A DNA stretch of 64,000 nt from Yoonia sp. G8-12 (GTDB lineage: Bacteria; Pseudomonadota; Alphaproteobacteria; Rhodobacterales; Rhodobacteraceae), in the NCBI RefSeq assembly GCF_038443675.1, contig NZ_CP151762.1:434001-498000 (forward strand), given 5' to 3'. The notes below the pieces were generated by a model, which was not told the origin of the DNA, did no database searches, and worked only from the letters and a program-made list of their open reading frames with translations. Below are positions 8,815 through 19,037 of this stretch, one piece after another (position 1 is the first letter of the stretch; the number at the start of each line of letters is the position of its first letter). Both the position numbers and the translations under genes were made by a program.

Positions 8815-9738
8815 ATGCGCGTGCAAACGACACTGAAATCCGACGTTGTATTCGAGGGCACTGGTTTGCACTCTGGCGAAGCCGTGCGTGTTGTTCTCAA
8901 ACCCGCAGTCGCAAACACCGGGATTGTCTTCCGGCGCACTGACGTGGCGGGGCAGCCGAAACTTCCCGCTGATTTCCGTAATGTGATTGTCTCGCCACTG
9001 AATACGCGTCTGAGCAATGATGCAGGCGTGACTGTTTCAACCATTGAGCATCTGATGGCCGCACTTGCCGGGTGCGGTGTGCATAATGTGCTGATCGACA
9101 TTGACGGACCCGAAGTGCCTATTCTTGACGGTAGCGCCGTAAGCTTTGTGCGCGGCATCGTGGCTGCCGGTCTTGTGCGGTTGTCCGCACCATTGCGGGC
9201 AATTGAAATCCTGCGTGAGGTTGCTGTCACCGACGGCGAGGCCAGCGCAAAGCTGACACCGTCCACCACGCTTCAGATCGATTTTGAGATCGCGTTTCGG
9301 GATGCCGCGATTGGCCATCAGCGAAAGACGCTGAATATGGCCAACGGTGCTTTTGTGCGCGAACTTTGCGATAGCCGGACCTTCTGCCGCTCTGCTGATG
9401 TCGAAGCAATGCGCGCCAATGGGCTTGCATTGGGCGGCACTTATGAGAACGCGGTTGTTGTGGACGGTGACAAAGTTCTGACACCGGGTGGTCTGCGTCA
9501 CGCGGACGAGGCGGTGCGGCACAAGATGCTTGATGCATTGGGCGATCTGTATACCGCAGGTGCGCCAATCCTCGGGCGTTATACTGGCGCGCGCGCAGGG
9601 CATGCGATGACCAACAGGCTCTTGCACGCTTTGTTCGACCAGCCCGATGCATGGCGTTTCGTGACCTGTGATGTGCAAATCGCGGCCCGTTTGCCGGGCG
9701 TCGGCGTCAGTCCTGCCGATCTGGACGCGGTCGCCTGA
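8815..9738 (+). CDS. lpxC: UDP-3-O-acyl-N-acetylglucosamine deacetylase
   Basis: Zinc deacetylase committing UDP-acyl-GlcNAc to lipid A. The 307-aa protein opens with QTTLKSDVVFEGTGLHSG and has STIEHLMAALAGCGV (zinc His region), the VPILDGSA motif and the C-terminal zinc site HKMLDALGDLYTAG. AAAGGCG upstream supports the ATG at 8815. The 213-base gap upstream, beyond the ftsZ terminator, probably holds its promoter. Confidence 0.96.
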   Translation: MRVQTTLKSDVVFEGTGLHSGEAVRVVLKPAVANTGIVFRRTDVAGQPKLPADFRNVIVSPLNTRLSNDAGVTVSTIEHLMAALAGCGVHNVLIDIDGPEVPILDGSAVSFVRGIVAAGLVRLSAPLRAIEILREVAVTDGEASAKLTPSTTLQIDFEIAFRDAAIGHQRKTLNMANGAFVRELCDSRTFCRSADVEAMRANGLALGGTYENAVVVDGDKVLTPGGLRHADEAVRHKMLDALGDLYTAGAPILGRYTGARAGHAMTNRLLHALFDQPDAWRFVTCDVQIAARLPGVGVSPADLDAVA

Positions 9739-9875
9739 ACCGCCCACCCACCGACAGTTGATCAAACGGCTGTCAAAAGGCATTTTGCACCCGATTTTTC
9801 TATGTTAGACCAAACCGGAACAACGCGGGGTTACTCCGCCGGTCAAGCAGCCATAGTGTGAGTGAGGACGCGAAA

Positions 9876-10724
9876 ATGTCAGTCGAGAAAGGCACCGCCA
9901 GCCGTTGGGTGGTTCGTGTTGGCGCCGCCGTCAGCTTGGCCGTTTTGGTGGCCTGTAGTACTGAAAGCACGCGTGAACCGCTGGATACTTTAAGCGCTCA
10001 AGCCATTTTTGAGCGCGGCGAGCAGCAAATCGAGCGTGGTCGTGCCGATGATGCGGCCTATACCTTTGGGGAAATCGAGCGTCTTTATCCGTACTCGGAA
10101 TACGCACCGCGCGCGCTGATCATGCAGGCTTTTGCCTATCACCGTGATGAAGACTATCCTAACAGCCGCGCCTCTGCGCAGCGCTACCTGGATTTTTATC
10201 CTGCCGAAGAAGACGCAGCTTACGCGGCCTATCTTCTGGCACTGTCCTATTACGATCAGATTGATGAAGTCGGGCGCGATCAGGGGCTTACCTTTCAGGC
10301 ATTGCAGGCCCTGCGCCGCGTGATCGAGCAATACCCTGATAGTGAATATGCACGCACGTCAGTGTTGAAGTTCGAGCTGGCTTTCGATCACTTGGCGGCA
10401 AAAGAGATGGAGGTCGGGCGCTTCTACCTCAAGCGCGGGAACTACATTGCCGCCGCGAACCGGTTCCGCACCGTGGTTGAGGATTTCCAGACAACCACCC
10501 ACACGCCAGAGGCGCTGCACCGTTTGGTGGAAAGCTATCTGTCGTTGGGTCTGGTGGAAGAGGCGCAAACCGCGGGCGCGATCTTGGGCTATAACTACCA
10601 ATCGACTGAATGGTACGAATCCAGCTTTGCCTTGCTGACTGGCGAGGGTTTGGCCGCCGAGGCGGCTGGTGATAGCTGGTTGGCCTCAATTTACCGGCAG
10701 GTGTTGCGTGGTGAGTGGCTTTAA
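9876..10724 (+). CDS. bamD: Outer membrane assembly lipoprotein BamD
   Basis: Lipoprotein of the BAM complex that inserts outer-membrane proteins. ATG at 9876 with GAGG upstream gives 282 aa with a signal peptide ending in the lipobox LVAC. It is followed by TPR-like repeats typical of BamD (AQAIFERGEQQIERGRADDA, YAPRALIMQAFAYHRDEDYP). An in-frame GTG at 9858 is less likely. It lies between lpxC and recN, a common alphaproteobacterial order. Confidence 0.92.
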   Translation: MSVEKGTASRWVVRVGAAVSLAVLVACSTESTREPLDTLSAQAIFERGEQQIERGRADDAAYTFGEIERLYPYSEYAPRALIMQAFAYHRDEDYPNSRASAQRYLDFYPAEEDAAYAAYLLALSYYDQIDEVGRDQGLTFQALQALRRVIEQYPDSEYARTSVLKFELAFDHLAAKEMEVGRFYLKRGNYIAAANRFRTVVEDFQTTTHTPEALHRLVESYLSLGLVEEAQTAGAILGYNYQSTEWYESSFALLTGEGLAAEAAGDSWLASIYRQVLRGEWL

Positions 10725-10729
10725 TCATC

Positions 10730-10745
10730 GCGGGGACATCCCCGC
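10730..10745 (+). terminator. Hairpin between bamD and recN
   Basis: GCGGGG-ACAT-CCCCGC, six base pairs with a four-base loop, 5 bases after the bamD stop and 15 bases before recN. Only CCTTT follows, so it is at best a weak terminator or an mRNA-stabilising stem. Confidence 0.4.
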
Positions 10746-10760
10746 CCTTTGGGCTCTGAC

Positions 10761-12413
10761 ATGCTGCGCGGATTAGATATCAGGGATATGCTGATCATCG
10801 ACCGGTTGGAACTCGCGTTTCAGCCGGGATTGAACGTGCTGACCGGCGAAACCGGTGCCGGCAAATCCATCTTGCTGGATGCTTTGGGCTTTGTCTTGGG
10901 TTGGCGTGGCCGTGCGGAACTGGTCCGGCAAGGCGCCGAGCAGGGCGAGGTGACGGCGTGGTTCGATCTGCCGCAAGGCCATGCTGCTTATGCTGTGCTG
11001 GAACATGCAGGGATCATCGCCGAGGATGAACTGATCCTGCGCCGGATCAACACCCGCGACGGGCGCAAGACCGCGTGGGTCAACGATCGCCGCGTCAGTG
11101 GCGAAGTGCTGCGCAATCTGTCCGAGACATTGGTGGAACTGCACGGACAGCATGACGACCGCGGTTTGCTGAACCCGCGCGGTCACCGTCAGATGCTGGA
11201 CAGCTTTGCCGATCTTAGTCCCGCTTTGGATAAGACACGTGACAATTGGCGCGCGCTTTCCGCAGCGCAGCGCACATTGGACGAGACAGAAGCAAAGATC
11301 GCCGAGGCGCGCGCGGAAGAGGATTTCCTGCGCCATGCTGTCGCTGAACTGGATGCGTTGTCCCCAGAGGCGGGCGAGGAAGCGACGCTTGATACACAGC
11401 GCCGCCTGATGCAGGCCGCTGAAAAGATCCGTACCGATATTGCAAAGGCCGCCGAGGCGTTGGGGCTGCAAGGGGCCGAGGGGCTGGTCGGTGATGCGTC
11501 GCGCTGGCTACAAGGCGTGGCAGGTGATGCCGAGGGGCGTTTGGATGCACCGCTTGAGGCGCTTGAGCGCGTGATGATCGGGCTGGATGAGGCGCAAGGC
11601 CAAGTGGCGGATTGTCTGGATGCCTTGTCGTTCAACACATCCGAATTGGAAGACGTCGAAGAGCGGCTTTTTGCGATCCGTGGTCTGGCGCGCAAACACG
11701 GCGTCCAGCCTGATGACCTGCGCGGTTTTGCCGACGAATTGCGCGGCCGCTTGTCTGTGCTGGATGATGGTGCGCGTGATCTGGCGACACAGAAGGCGGC
11801 TGTGAGAGCGGCACAGGCTGCCTATGATGACGCAGCGCAGGCCCTGCGGACCAAGCGCCAGAAGGCCGCCGAAAAGCTCGATGCCGCGATGGCCAAAGAA
11901 TTGGCGCCGCTGAAAATGGAACGCGCGGTTTTTGCGACGTTGATGACCCAAGCAGAACAACCCGGCCCCGAGGGGATCGACACCGTTGCATTTACGGTCG
12001 CAACCAACCCCGGTGCGCCAGCAGGGCCTTTGAACAAAATCGCCTCTGGCGGCGAGCTGAGCCGTTTTCTCTTGGCTTTGAAGGTGTGCCTGACCCAGGA
12101 CGCGGGTGGGCTGACCATGATTTTTGATGAAATCGACCGTGGCGTCGGTGGTGCGACGGCGGACGCTGTCGGGCGGCGGCTGGCAGAGCTTGCCGCTGAC
12201 GGGCAGGTGCTTGTTGTCACGCACTCACCGCAAGTTGCGGCCCTTGGCGGGCATCACTGGCGTGTCGAGAAGCAACAAACGCATGATACGACGCGGTCCA
12301 CCGTTGTGGCGCTGGACGCGGACGCGCGGGTGGATGAAATTGCGCGGATGCTGTCAGGAGATAAAGTGACAGAGGCGGCGAAAGACGCGGCGCGCGCGCT
12401 CATCAACGCCTGA
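10761..12413 (+). CDS. recN: DNA repair protein RecN
   Basis: SMC-like ATPase in double-strand break repair. The 550-aa product has Walker A GETGAGKSILLDALGF, a central coiled coil rich in Ala/Glu, the ABC signature ASGGELSRFLLALKVCL and Walker B MIFDEIDRGVGG. ATG at 10761 gives the usual N-terminus MLRGLDIRDMLIIDRLEL. It closes the envelope and division block; nothing recognisable follows for 700 bases. Confidence 0.95.
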   Translation: MLRGLDIRDMLIIDRLELAFQPGLNVLTGETGAGKSILLDALGFVLGWRGRAELVRQGAEQGEVTAWFDLPQGHAAYAVLEHAGIIAEDELILRRINTRDGRKTAWVNDRRVSGEVLRNLSETLVELHGQHDDRGLLNPRGHRQMLDSFADLSPALDKTRDNWRALSAAQRTLDETEAKIAEARAEEDFLRHAVAELDALSPEAGEEATLDTQRRLMQAAEKIRTDIAKAAEALGLQGAEGLVGDASRWLQGVAGDAEGRLDAPLEALERVMIGLDEAQGQVADCLDALSFNTSELEDVEERLFAIRGLARKHGVQPDDLRGFADELRGRLSVLDDGARDLATQKAAVRAAQAAYDDAAQALRTKRQKAAEKLDAAMAKELAPLKMERAVFATLMTQAEQPGPEGIDTVAFTVATNPGAPAGPLNKIASGGELSRFLLALKVCLTQDAGGLTMIFDEIDRGVGGATADAVGRRLAELAADGQVLVVTHSPQVAALGGHHWRVEKQQTHDTTRSTVVALDADARVDEIARMLSGDKVTEAAKDAARALINA

Positions 12414-13111
12414 AAACGAAGCGGGCGCCGCAATCAAGCGACGCCCTGAACATTCACCGGTTACCATTCCCACTCGTACGTGTATATCTCGGCCACTCAC
12501 CTCCGGGACATACGTTGTTCATTTTCCGAAGGCCGCGATGGGCCCTCATATAACATCGAGTGCCTTGTGCATTTCGCAGGTCAGCACTTTCCTACTCACC
12601 ACAGTCCGAGGCCGAAACACGCCTCTTGACGCAAAGGTAACAGAACGGCACAGGCCCCAGCAACCTGTACCAAAGTATATCAATAATACTGTCCTAACTA
12701 TCGAAGGTTGTAGATTGGCACGCCTTCGGCCGCTCTTTCCCTTACCAGTTGATAGCGAAAAGAAATGGAAAAGCAGTTAATATTCGTATTTCTTGTATAG
12801 GCTGTGAACTTTTTATGCAGTATTTCAAATGGACCGAAAAATCGCTGATTTTGCAAGGTGATACACCCATAGGTGGTTTCGTGTTCGGACATCACAGGGC
12901 TTGTGAACCTGTCATCAGACTTCCAAAATTGGTCTCAAAATAGGGTGGCTTGTTATGTTTTTGCTGCGCGGTACACACCATTGGGCGTGAAGCGCGGTTG
13001 AAATTCCGCTTGGAAGCCTCTGGACCATGACTTAGACCTGCAAGGGCAGCGGTCGCATTTGGCGTCGCGGTTCAATAATTAGCCAAAGCCGCTGGCAAGA
13101 GAGCAATCTAG
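12414..13111. other. AT-rich intergenic region, no gene recognised
   Basis: 698 bases without a convincing coding region. Two 60-base blocks counted by hand, 12661-12720 and 12781-12840, have about 34 percent GC against roughly 60 percent in neighbouring genes. Short open frames exist on both strands but have no recognisable family or good ribosome site. On the minus strand a short frame ends in TYEWEW before a TAA at 12461, but a stop lies only about a dozen codons upstream; at most a gene-tail remnant. Confidence 0.5.
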
Positions 13112-14800
13112 ATGGGGAAGTCAGCAAGAGCGTTGCTAGAGCAAGGGATTGCCGATGCTGCGACGGCTTGCAAGGACGCTGCACGGGTTCTGAAGACCCA
13201 CGGTCCTACCCAAATTCAATTCTGGTTTATCGCATTGGCAATCGGGGTCGCGGCAGGGTTTGCCGCCGTGCTGTTCCGGCTTGGCATTTATGCAATCCAA
13301 ACGACTGCTTATGGGACCGATGATGTTCTTACCCTGCACTCATTCGCGGCAGGTTTGGCGTGGTACCAAATTCTGCTGATACCCATCTGCGGTGGTTTGA
13401 TTGTCGGGCTTATCCTTGACCGTTTCACAGATGACGGGCGCGTCCGCTCGGTGGCCGATGTCATCGAAGGGGCGGCTTTGGCGGAAGGCAGGGTCGAGGT
13501 GCGGCGCGGGCTTGCTTCGGCTGCGGCATCAATGATTACGCTTTCCACTGGTGGATCGTCAGGCCGTGAAGGTCCCGTCGTCCACCTTGCGGCGGTCATT
13601 TCGACCACAGTTTGTCGTTGGATCAATGCCAGCGGCATTACAGGGCGCGATCTCTTAGGCTGTGCGGTCGCTGCGGCGGTGTCAGCCAGCTTTAACGCGC
13701 CCATCGCAGGCGCACTTTTTGCGCTTGAAGTTGTGTTGCGTCACTTCGCAGTCCACGCTTTCGCGCCCATCGTCATTGCATCGGCGGCAGGGACCGTCAT
13801 CAACCGCCTCATTTTCGGCGATGTGACAGAGTTTACGCTATCGGGCCAAAACGCGCTCGCCTTTTACGTAGAATTGCCTGCTTTCCTCATTCTGGGGCTT
13901 GTTTGCGGATTTGTTGCCGTCGCCTTGATGAAGGCCATTTTTTGGGCAGAAGATCTTGGCAACTATGTTCAACAGCAAACTGGGCTGCCCCGGTATTTGC
14001 GACCTGCGATTGCGGGGGCGCTCTTGGGCGGGCTGGCAATCTGGTGGCCACATATTATTGGCGTTGGCTACGAAACGACGTCATTGGCCCTGACTGGTGA
14101 ATTGTTGTGGCATGAGGCGATTGTGTTTGTCGTGCTCAAGGTCATCGCCGTTGCGATCACCATGGGCGGGCGCATGGGGGGCGGGGTGTTTTCGCCCTCG
14201 CTGATGGTGGGGGCGCTGACGGGCCTCGCCTTTGGCATTATCGCGACGGCGGTCTTTCCCAATGTCTCGGGCAGCGGCACGCTGTATGCGCTGGCTGGGA
14301 TGGGTGCAGTTGCAGCGGCTGTTCTAGGGGCGCCCATATCAACGACCCTCATTGTGTTCGAGCTGACAGGTGACTGGCAAACGGGCCTTGCGGTCATGGT
14401 CGCCGTGTCACTCTCTTCGGCGCTGTCGTCGCGTTTGATTGATCGGTCATTCTTTCTTACCCAGCTTGAGCGGCGCAATGTGCATCTTGCAGCGGGGCCA
14501 CAGGCCTATCTTTTGGCCACGTTCAAAGTGTCGACAATCATGCGGCAAATGGACGGCAAAGGTGCAGCACAAGAAGACGACTGTTGGAATATGGTGCGCG
14601 ATGGCGTCTACATCGACGGAAACGCCACACTGGAACAGGCCATGCCGATGTTTGACGGGGGCGAGCACCGTTTTATTCCGGTTGTTACCTTGGGCGGTGA
14701 GGATGCCCCACCGGAGCTTTGGGGGGCCTTGTTCCACGTTGACGCACTGCGCGCGATGAACCGCGCCCTGTCAGAGACAGCTGCGGAAGAACATTCCTAG
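13112..14800 (+). CDS. ClC-family chloride channel or transporter
   Basis: A 562-aa integral membrane protein. It shows SSGREGPVVHLAA, the GREGP filter motif with the gating glutamate, and GGRMGGGVFSPSLMVGA, the second filter motif. About 100 soluble C-terminal residues resemble a diverged CBS region. The position matching the internal proton glutamate of the E. coli exchanger reads FALEVVLRHF, i.e. Glu-Val not Glu-Glu, the pattern of channel-type ClCs. It lies alone behind the AT-rich gap. I infer anion conductance; substrate unproven. Confidence 0.9.
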   Translation: MGKSARALLEQGIADAATACKDAARVLKTHGPTQIQFWFIALAIGVAAGFAAVLFRLGIYAIQTTAYGTDDVLTLHSFAAGLAWYQILLIPICGGLIVGLILDRFTDDGRVRSVADVIEGAALAEGRVEVRRGLASAAASMITLSTGGSSGREGPVVHLAAVISTTVCRWINASGITGRDLLGCAVAAAVSASFNAPIAGALFALEVVLRHFAVHAFAPIVIASAAGTVINRLIFGDVTEFTLSGQNALAFYVELPAFLILGLVCGFVAVALMKAIFWAEDLGNYVQQQTGLPRYLRPAIAGALLGGLAIWWPHIIGVGYETTSLALTGELLWHEAIVFVVLKVIAVAITMGGRMGGGVFSPSLMVGALTGLAFGIIATAVFPNVSGSGTLYALAGMGAVAAAVLGAPISTTLIVFELTGDWQTGLAVMVAVSLSSALSSRLIDRSFFLTQLERRNVHLAAGPQAYLLATFKVSTIMRQMDGKGAAQEDDCWNMVRDGVYIDGNATLEQAMPMFDGGEHRFIPVVTLGGEDAPPELWGALFHVDALRAMNRALSETAAEEHS

Positions 14801-14808
14801 GGCTGCGA

Positions 14809-15150
14809 TCAGACCTGCTCGACCGCCACTTTGTTGGTGTAGAACGCCAGATGTTCCTTGATCTGCGCCACGCCATCCTTGGGATCTTCGTATGACCATG
14901 CTGCATTTACAATTGGCCCGCTCTTGGCTTCGATCGTAAAGAAGCGCGCTTGACCCTTGTAGGGGCAGGTCGAGCTAGAGTCCGTCGGTTCAAGGAACGC
15001 CATCGCAAGATCGGAACGGGGAAAATAGATCACCGGCGGATAATCCCCTTCGATCAGTTCCAGCGCATTGGTGCTTTCGCCGATAACGGCACCCGCTGCG
15101 CGCACGACCCAAGTCCCTGTTGCGGGACGAATTTTGATATGATCAGCCAT
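14809..15150 (-). CDS. DUF427 domain protein
   Basis: A 113-aa soluble protein starting MADHIKIRPATGTWVV at the ATG at 15150, with AAGGAAG upstream; a longer in-frame start at 15171 is less likely. It has the DUF427 pattern with YFPRSDLAMAFLEPT and TCPYKGQARFFTI and the expected length. The biochemical role of the family is not established. It converges on the ClC gene with 8 bases between the stops. Confidence 0.85.
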   Translation of the reverse strand: MADHIKIRPATGTWVVRAAGAVIGESTNALELIEGDYPPVIYFPRSDLAMAFLEPTDSSSTCPYKGQARFFTIEAKSGPIVNAAWSYEDPKDGVAQIKEHLAFYTNKVAVEQV

Positions 15151-15227
15151 GGTCGCTTCCTTTTTCGTCATGAGGGCCCGTCACCGGCGCGCCGGTACAG
15201 TCCAATTATGCCAAGTGGTACGCAATA

Positions 15228-17011
15228 TCACAGCGGCGCACAGGCCTTCTTCAGCCAATCCTGCGTCCGCGTGTCCAGTCTTTCTGCCAGAAGCGCATAT
15301 GTATCGCTATGATAACGATCAATCCAGTCCTGTTCTGCATTTGTCAGCAGCTGAACATCAATCAAGCGCCGGTCAAAAGGAACATAGGTCAGCGTTTCAA
15401 AAGACAACATCGCGCGCTCGTCGCCACCGGTCAGGGTAGGGGCTTCAATTGTGACAATGAGGTTTTCGATGCGAATACCGAATGCACCCTCGCGATAGTA
15501 GCCCGGTTCGTTGGACAGAATCATCCCTGCCTTCAGCGCCACTTCAGACCTGCGTGAAATGCCCTGCGGGCCTTCGTGCACGCTTAGATAACTGCCAACG
15601 CCGTGGCCGGTGCCGTGGTCATAATCCATGCCGGCAAGCCAAAGGGGGCGCGCGCCAGTGCATCAAGATGCTGCCCGCCCACGCCGTGGGGGAAACGGAT
15701 CCGGCTGACCGCGATCATGCCTTGCAGCACGCGTGTATAGCAGGTGCGTTGTTCATCCGTCGGGGTGCCAACCGCCATCGTGCGGGTGATATCGGTTGTG
15801 CCGTCGATGTACTGCCCGCCACTGTCCACCAGCAAAAGCTCGCCATTTCGCACCGGGCGGTTTGTCTTTTCGCTGACGCGGTAGTGGACAATCGCGCCAT
15901 TCGGGCCGGACCCGCAAATTGTCTCGAAACTAATGTCGCGTAGCGCATTGGTCTGCTGGCGGAAGCCCTCAAGGGCTTTCACCACATCAATCTCGGTCAG
16001 CGCACCTTTGGGGGCCTCGGCGTCCAGCCAAGACAGGAATTGTACCATCGCCACTGCATCGCGCTCGTGGGCGGCCTTGGAACCGGCAATCTCGGTCGCG
16101 TTCTTGCAGGCCTTGGGCAGAATGCAGGGGTCTTGACCTTGCACAACGTCACAGCCTGCGTCTTTGAGCGTAGACGCCACAATGTCGGGGCAGGTCCGTT
16201 TGTCGATCAGGACTTTGCCATCCAGTCCAGCCAGCGCGCCAATGAAACTATCGAATTCATGCACGGTGATATCTGGCCCAAGATGGTCCGCAATATCCGT
16301 GGTTTTTCCAGCACCAGCAAAGAGATCGACGCGCCCGTTCTTGTGCAGGATTGCAAGGGCCTGTGGCACGGGGTTGCGGGCGATATCTGTGCCGCGGATG
16401 TTCAAGAGCCACGCAATGCTGTCGGGCAGTGTCAGCACCGCTGCGGTTTCCTTTAGGGCGGCAGAAAGACGCGCGCGCTTTGCGTCATGCGTCTCGCCTG
16501 CATGTTCAAGCGCATGGGCGGTGAACGGCGCATCGGGGGCGTCGGGTTGATCATCCCAGATCGCATCAACCAGATTTTCGGTGGCGATCAGTTCAAAACG
16601 ATCCAGTTTTTCGCGCAAGCCCGCAATCTCGGACACCGTATGTAGCCACGGATCATAGGCGAGCTTTCCGCCGTCGGGGCGCTGTTCAACCAACCAATCC
16701 GAAAGTTGCGTTTCCGGCCAATGCACAGGGGTGAAATCATCGGCAACCTGCGCACGGACCTGAACACGGTAGCGCCCGTCAATGAACACGCCTGCCACAT
16801 CGGATAGCACGGCACAAAACCCAGCTGAACCAGAGAAACCGGTCAGCCATTCCAACCGCGCATCACGCGGGGCGACGTATTCACCTTGGTGTGCATCGGC
16901 GCGGGGGACCAGAAAGGCATCAACGCCGTGTTGCGCCATCAAAGCGCGCAAAGCTGCCAGCCGTGGTGGGCCTTGATCAGGTGAAGATGACGCTTCAAAG
17001 CTTTGAAACAT
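15228..17011 (-). pseudogene. pepP: M24B aminopeptidase P, broken by a one-base frameshift
   Basis: Xaa-Pro aminopeptidase homologue in two frames. The upstream frame (ATG at 17011 to a stop at 15584) carries two creatinase-like N-terminal domains and the first two metal ligands (LLLVDSGGQYIDGTTDITRT). The downstream frame (about 15640-15228) holds the remaining ligands: His in GHGVGSYLSVHEGP and two Glu in ILSNEPGYY and IRIENLI. The frames join at a run of five C (coding strand) at 15644-15648; one more C would give an uninterrupted protein of about 594 aa. As read, the product lacks three of five metal ligands. Confidence 0.85.
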
Positions 17012-17087
17012 TTGGAAACTTCCAATCGTTTTAATGTCTAGTCAAAGGGGCGTGAAAGGCATGGGCGCGTCAATTGCGCGCCCGCGC

Positions 17088-18965
17088 CTAGCTCGCTTTA
17101 CGCATTCCCATAACACGCGCACGTTTGCGGGGATCGCTGTCAAACAGGCTTGCGAGCTGTTCGGTCATCGCACCTGCCAGCTGTTCGACATCCGTGATCG
17201 TAACCGCGCGTTCATAATAGCGGGTCACATCGTGTCCGATGCCAATCGCCACCAGTTCAACCGCTTTGCGTTTTTCGACCATCGCGATTACATCGCGCAG
17301 GTGTTTTTCAAGATAGTTCGCAGGGTTAACGGACAAAGTTGAATCGTCGACAGGCGCACCATCCGAAATCACCATCAGGATTTTGCGCTGCTCTTGGCGG
17401 CCAACAATACGGCGGTGTGCCCATTCGAGGGCCTCGCCGTCGATGTTCTCTTTCAACAGGCCCTCTTTCATCATCAGACCAAGGTTGGGCCGTGTCCGGC
17501 GCCACGGCGCATCAGCGGATTTATAGACGATATGGCGCAGATCGTTCAGACGCCCGGGGGTTGCTTCACGGCCCTGACCCAACCACTGTTCACGCGATTG
17601 CCCGCCTTTCCACGCTTTGGTCGTAAAGCCCAAAATCTCGACCTTTACATCGCAGCGTTCCAATGTGCGCGCCATTACGTCTGCACAAATTGCAGCGATG
17701 GAAATCGGACGCCCGCGCATCGAGCCGGAGTTGTCCAACAGGAGCGTCACCACAGTGTCGCGGAAATCGGTGTCTTTTTCGACCTTGAATGACAGGGGCG
17801 TTGTGGGCGATGCCACGACCCGCGCAAGGCGGCCCGCGTCCAAAATCCCCTCTTCGCGGTCAAACTCCCAAGAGCGGTTCTGCTGGGCCTGCAAGCGGCG
17901 CTGCAGCTTGTTGGCCAAGCGCGACACGGCACCTTTCAGCGGCTCAAGCTGCTGATCGAGATATGCGCGCAAGCGTTCCAGTTCGACCGGTTCGGCCAGA
18001 TCTTCAGCGGCGATTTCTTCGTCGAATTCTGTTGTGAACACGCGGTAGTCAGGATCGGCGTCTGACACGGGTTGCGGGGCGGGTGGCTCTAACGGCGCTT
18101 CGCCCTCGGGCATCTCGGCCTCTTCGCCCATTTCGGCGTCGGCCTGATCATCCATGCTCACCTGTGCTTGGCTCGCGTCCTGGCTGTCTTCCTGGCTTTG
18201 CTCAGGCGTGCCTTCGGCCTCTTCGCCCTCGCTGTCGTCCTCGCCGGTGCTATCGGGTTCGTCCTGATCGTCACTGCCTTCTTCGGCCTCGTCGTCCTGA
18301 TCATCATCAAGGCTGTCAGGATCGTCGCCCAGCTGATCAGCGTAACCCATGTCGCTGATCAGCTGGCGGGCAAATTTCGCAAAGGCTTGTTGGTCATTCA
18401 GCGTCTTGGACAGGTCTTCCAGCGTGTCACCGCAGTGATCCTCGATGAATCCCTGCCACAACTCCATCACGTTCTGCGCGCCTTTTGGCAGGTCGCGCCC
18501 TGTCGCAAGATGGCGGATCAGATAGCCCGCCGCGACCGCCAAAGGCGCATCGGATGCTTGGGTGATCTGGTCATAGCCTTTGCGCATGGCCTCATTGCCG
18601 ATCTTGGCGTCAATGTTGCCTGCGGTACCCGGCATATGCTGTGCGCCAACGGCTTCGATGCGGGCGGTTTCCATTGCCTCATAAAGGTCCTGCGCCATCT
18701 GGCCCTGCGGCATGTAGCGGGCTGAAACCTTGGGGTCGTGGAACTTGTGACGCAGCGCATAGGCATCGGCAGTGCCCCGCGCCAAAAGCACCTCGTCGCG
18801 TGTCATGCGGCGCGATACCTGCGGCAGACGGATCGTATCGGCGGTTTGCCCTGCAGGATCAACAGAATAGGTGACCGCAAGTTCGCGATCATCGGCCATG
18901 ACTTTGGTCGCCTCAGCCAGCGCCTTTTTGAATGGATCAGCGGGGTTGTCGGAAGGTTTGTTCAT
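17088..18965 (-). CDS. cobT: Cobaltochelatase subunit CobT
   Basis: Part of the CobN-CobS-CobT ATP-dependent chelatase that inserts cobalt in aerobic cobalamin synthesis. The 625-aa protein has an N-terminal helical region, an acidic low-complexity linker (about residues 215-290, rich in Asp/Glu/Gln/Ser) and a C-terminal von Willebrand A domain with the MIDAS motif LLLDNSGSMRGRP. Domain order and length match CobT. cobS lies upstream on the same strand with two small genes between. Confidence 0.95.
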   Translation of the reverse strand: MNKPSDNPADPFKKALAEATKVMADDRELAVTYSVDPAGQTADTIRLPQVSRRMTRDEVLLARGTADAYALRHKFHDPKVSARYMPQGQMAQDLYEAMETARIEAVGAQHMPGTAGNIDAKIGNEAMRKGYDQITQASDAPLAVAAGYLIRHLATGRDLPKGAQNVMELWQGFIEDHCGDTLEDLSKTLNDQQAFAKFARQLISDMGYADQLGDDPDSLDDDQDDEAEEGSDDQDEPDSTGEDDSEGEEAEGTPEQSQEDSQDASQAQVSMDDQADAEMGEEAEMPEGEAPLEPPAPQPVSDADPDYRVFTTEFDEEIAAEDLAEPVELERLRAYLDQQLEPLKGAVSRLANKLQRRLQAQQNRSWEFDREEGILDAGRLARVVASPTTPLSFKVEKDTDFRDTVVTLLLDNSGSMRGRPISIAAICADVMARTLERCDVKVEILGFTTKAWKGGQSREQWLGQGREATPGRLNDLRHIVYKSADAPWRRTRPNLGLMMKEGLLKENIDGEALEWAHRRIVGRQEQRKILMVISDGAPVDDSTLSVNPANYLEKHLRDVIAMVEKRKAVELVAIGIGHDVTRYYERAVTITDVEQLAGAMTEQLASLFDSDPRKRARVMGMRKAS

Positions 18966-19037
18966 GGCGGGGTCCTTTACTCCGCCACAAACTAGAACTG
19001 CTGCGAGGTAAAGACCAGTCCCCCGGCCCGTTGAATC

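Noticed and set aside
12538..12943. Short open frames of 60-80 codons in the AT-rich gap
   Set aside because: No ribosome sites, no family resemblance and competing frames on both strands.
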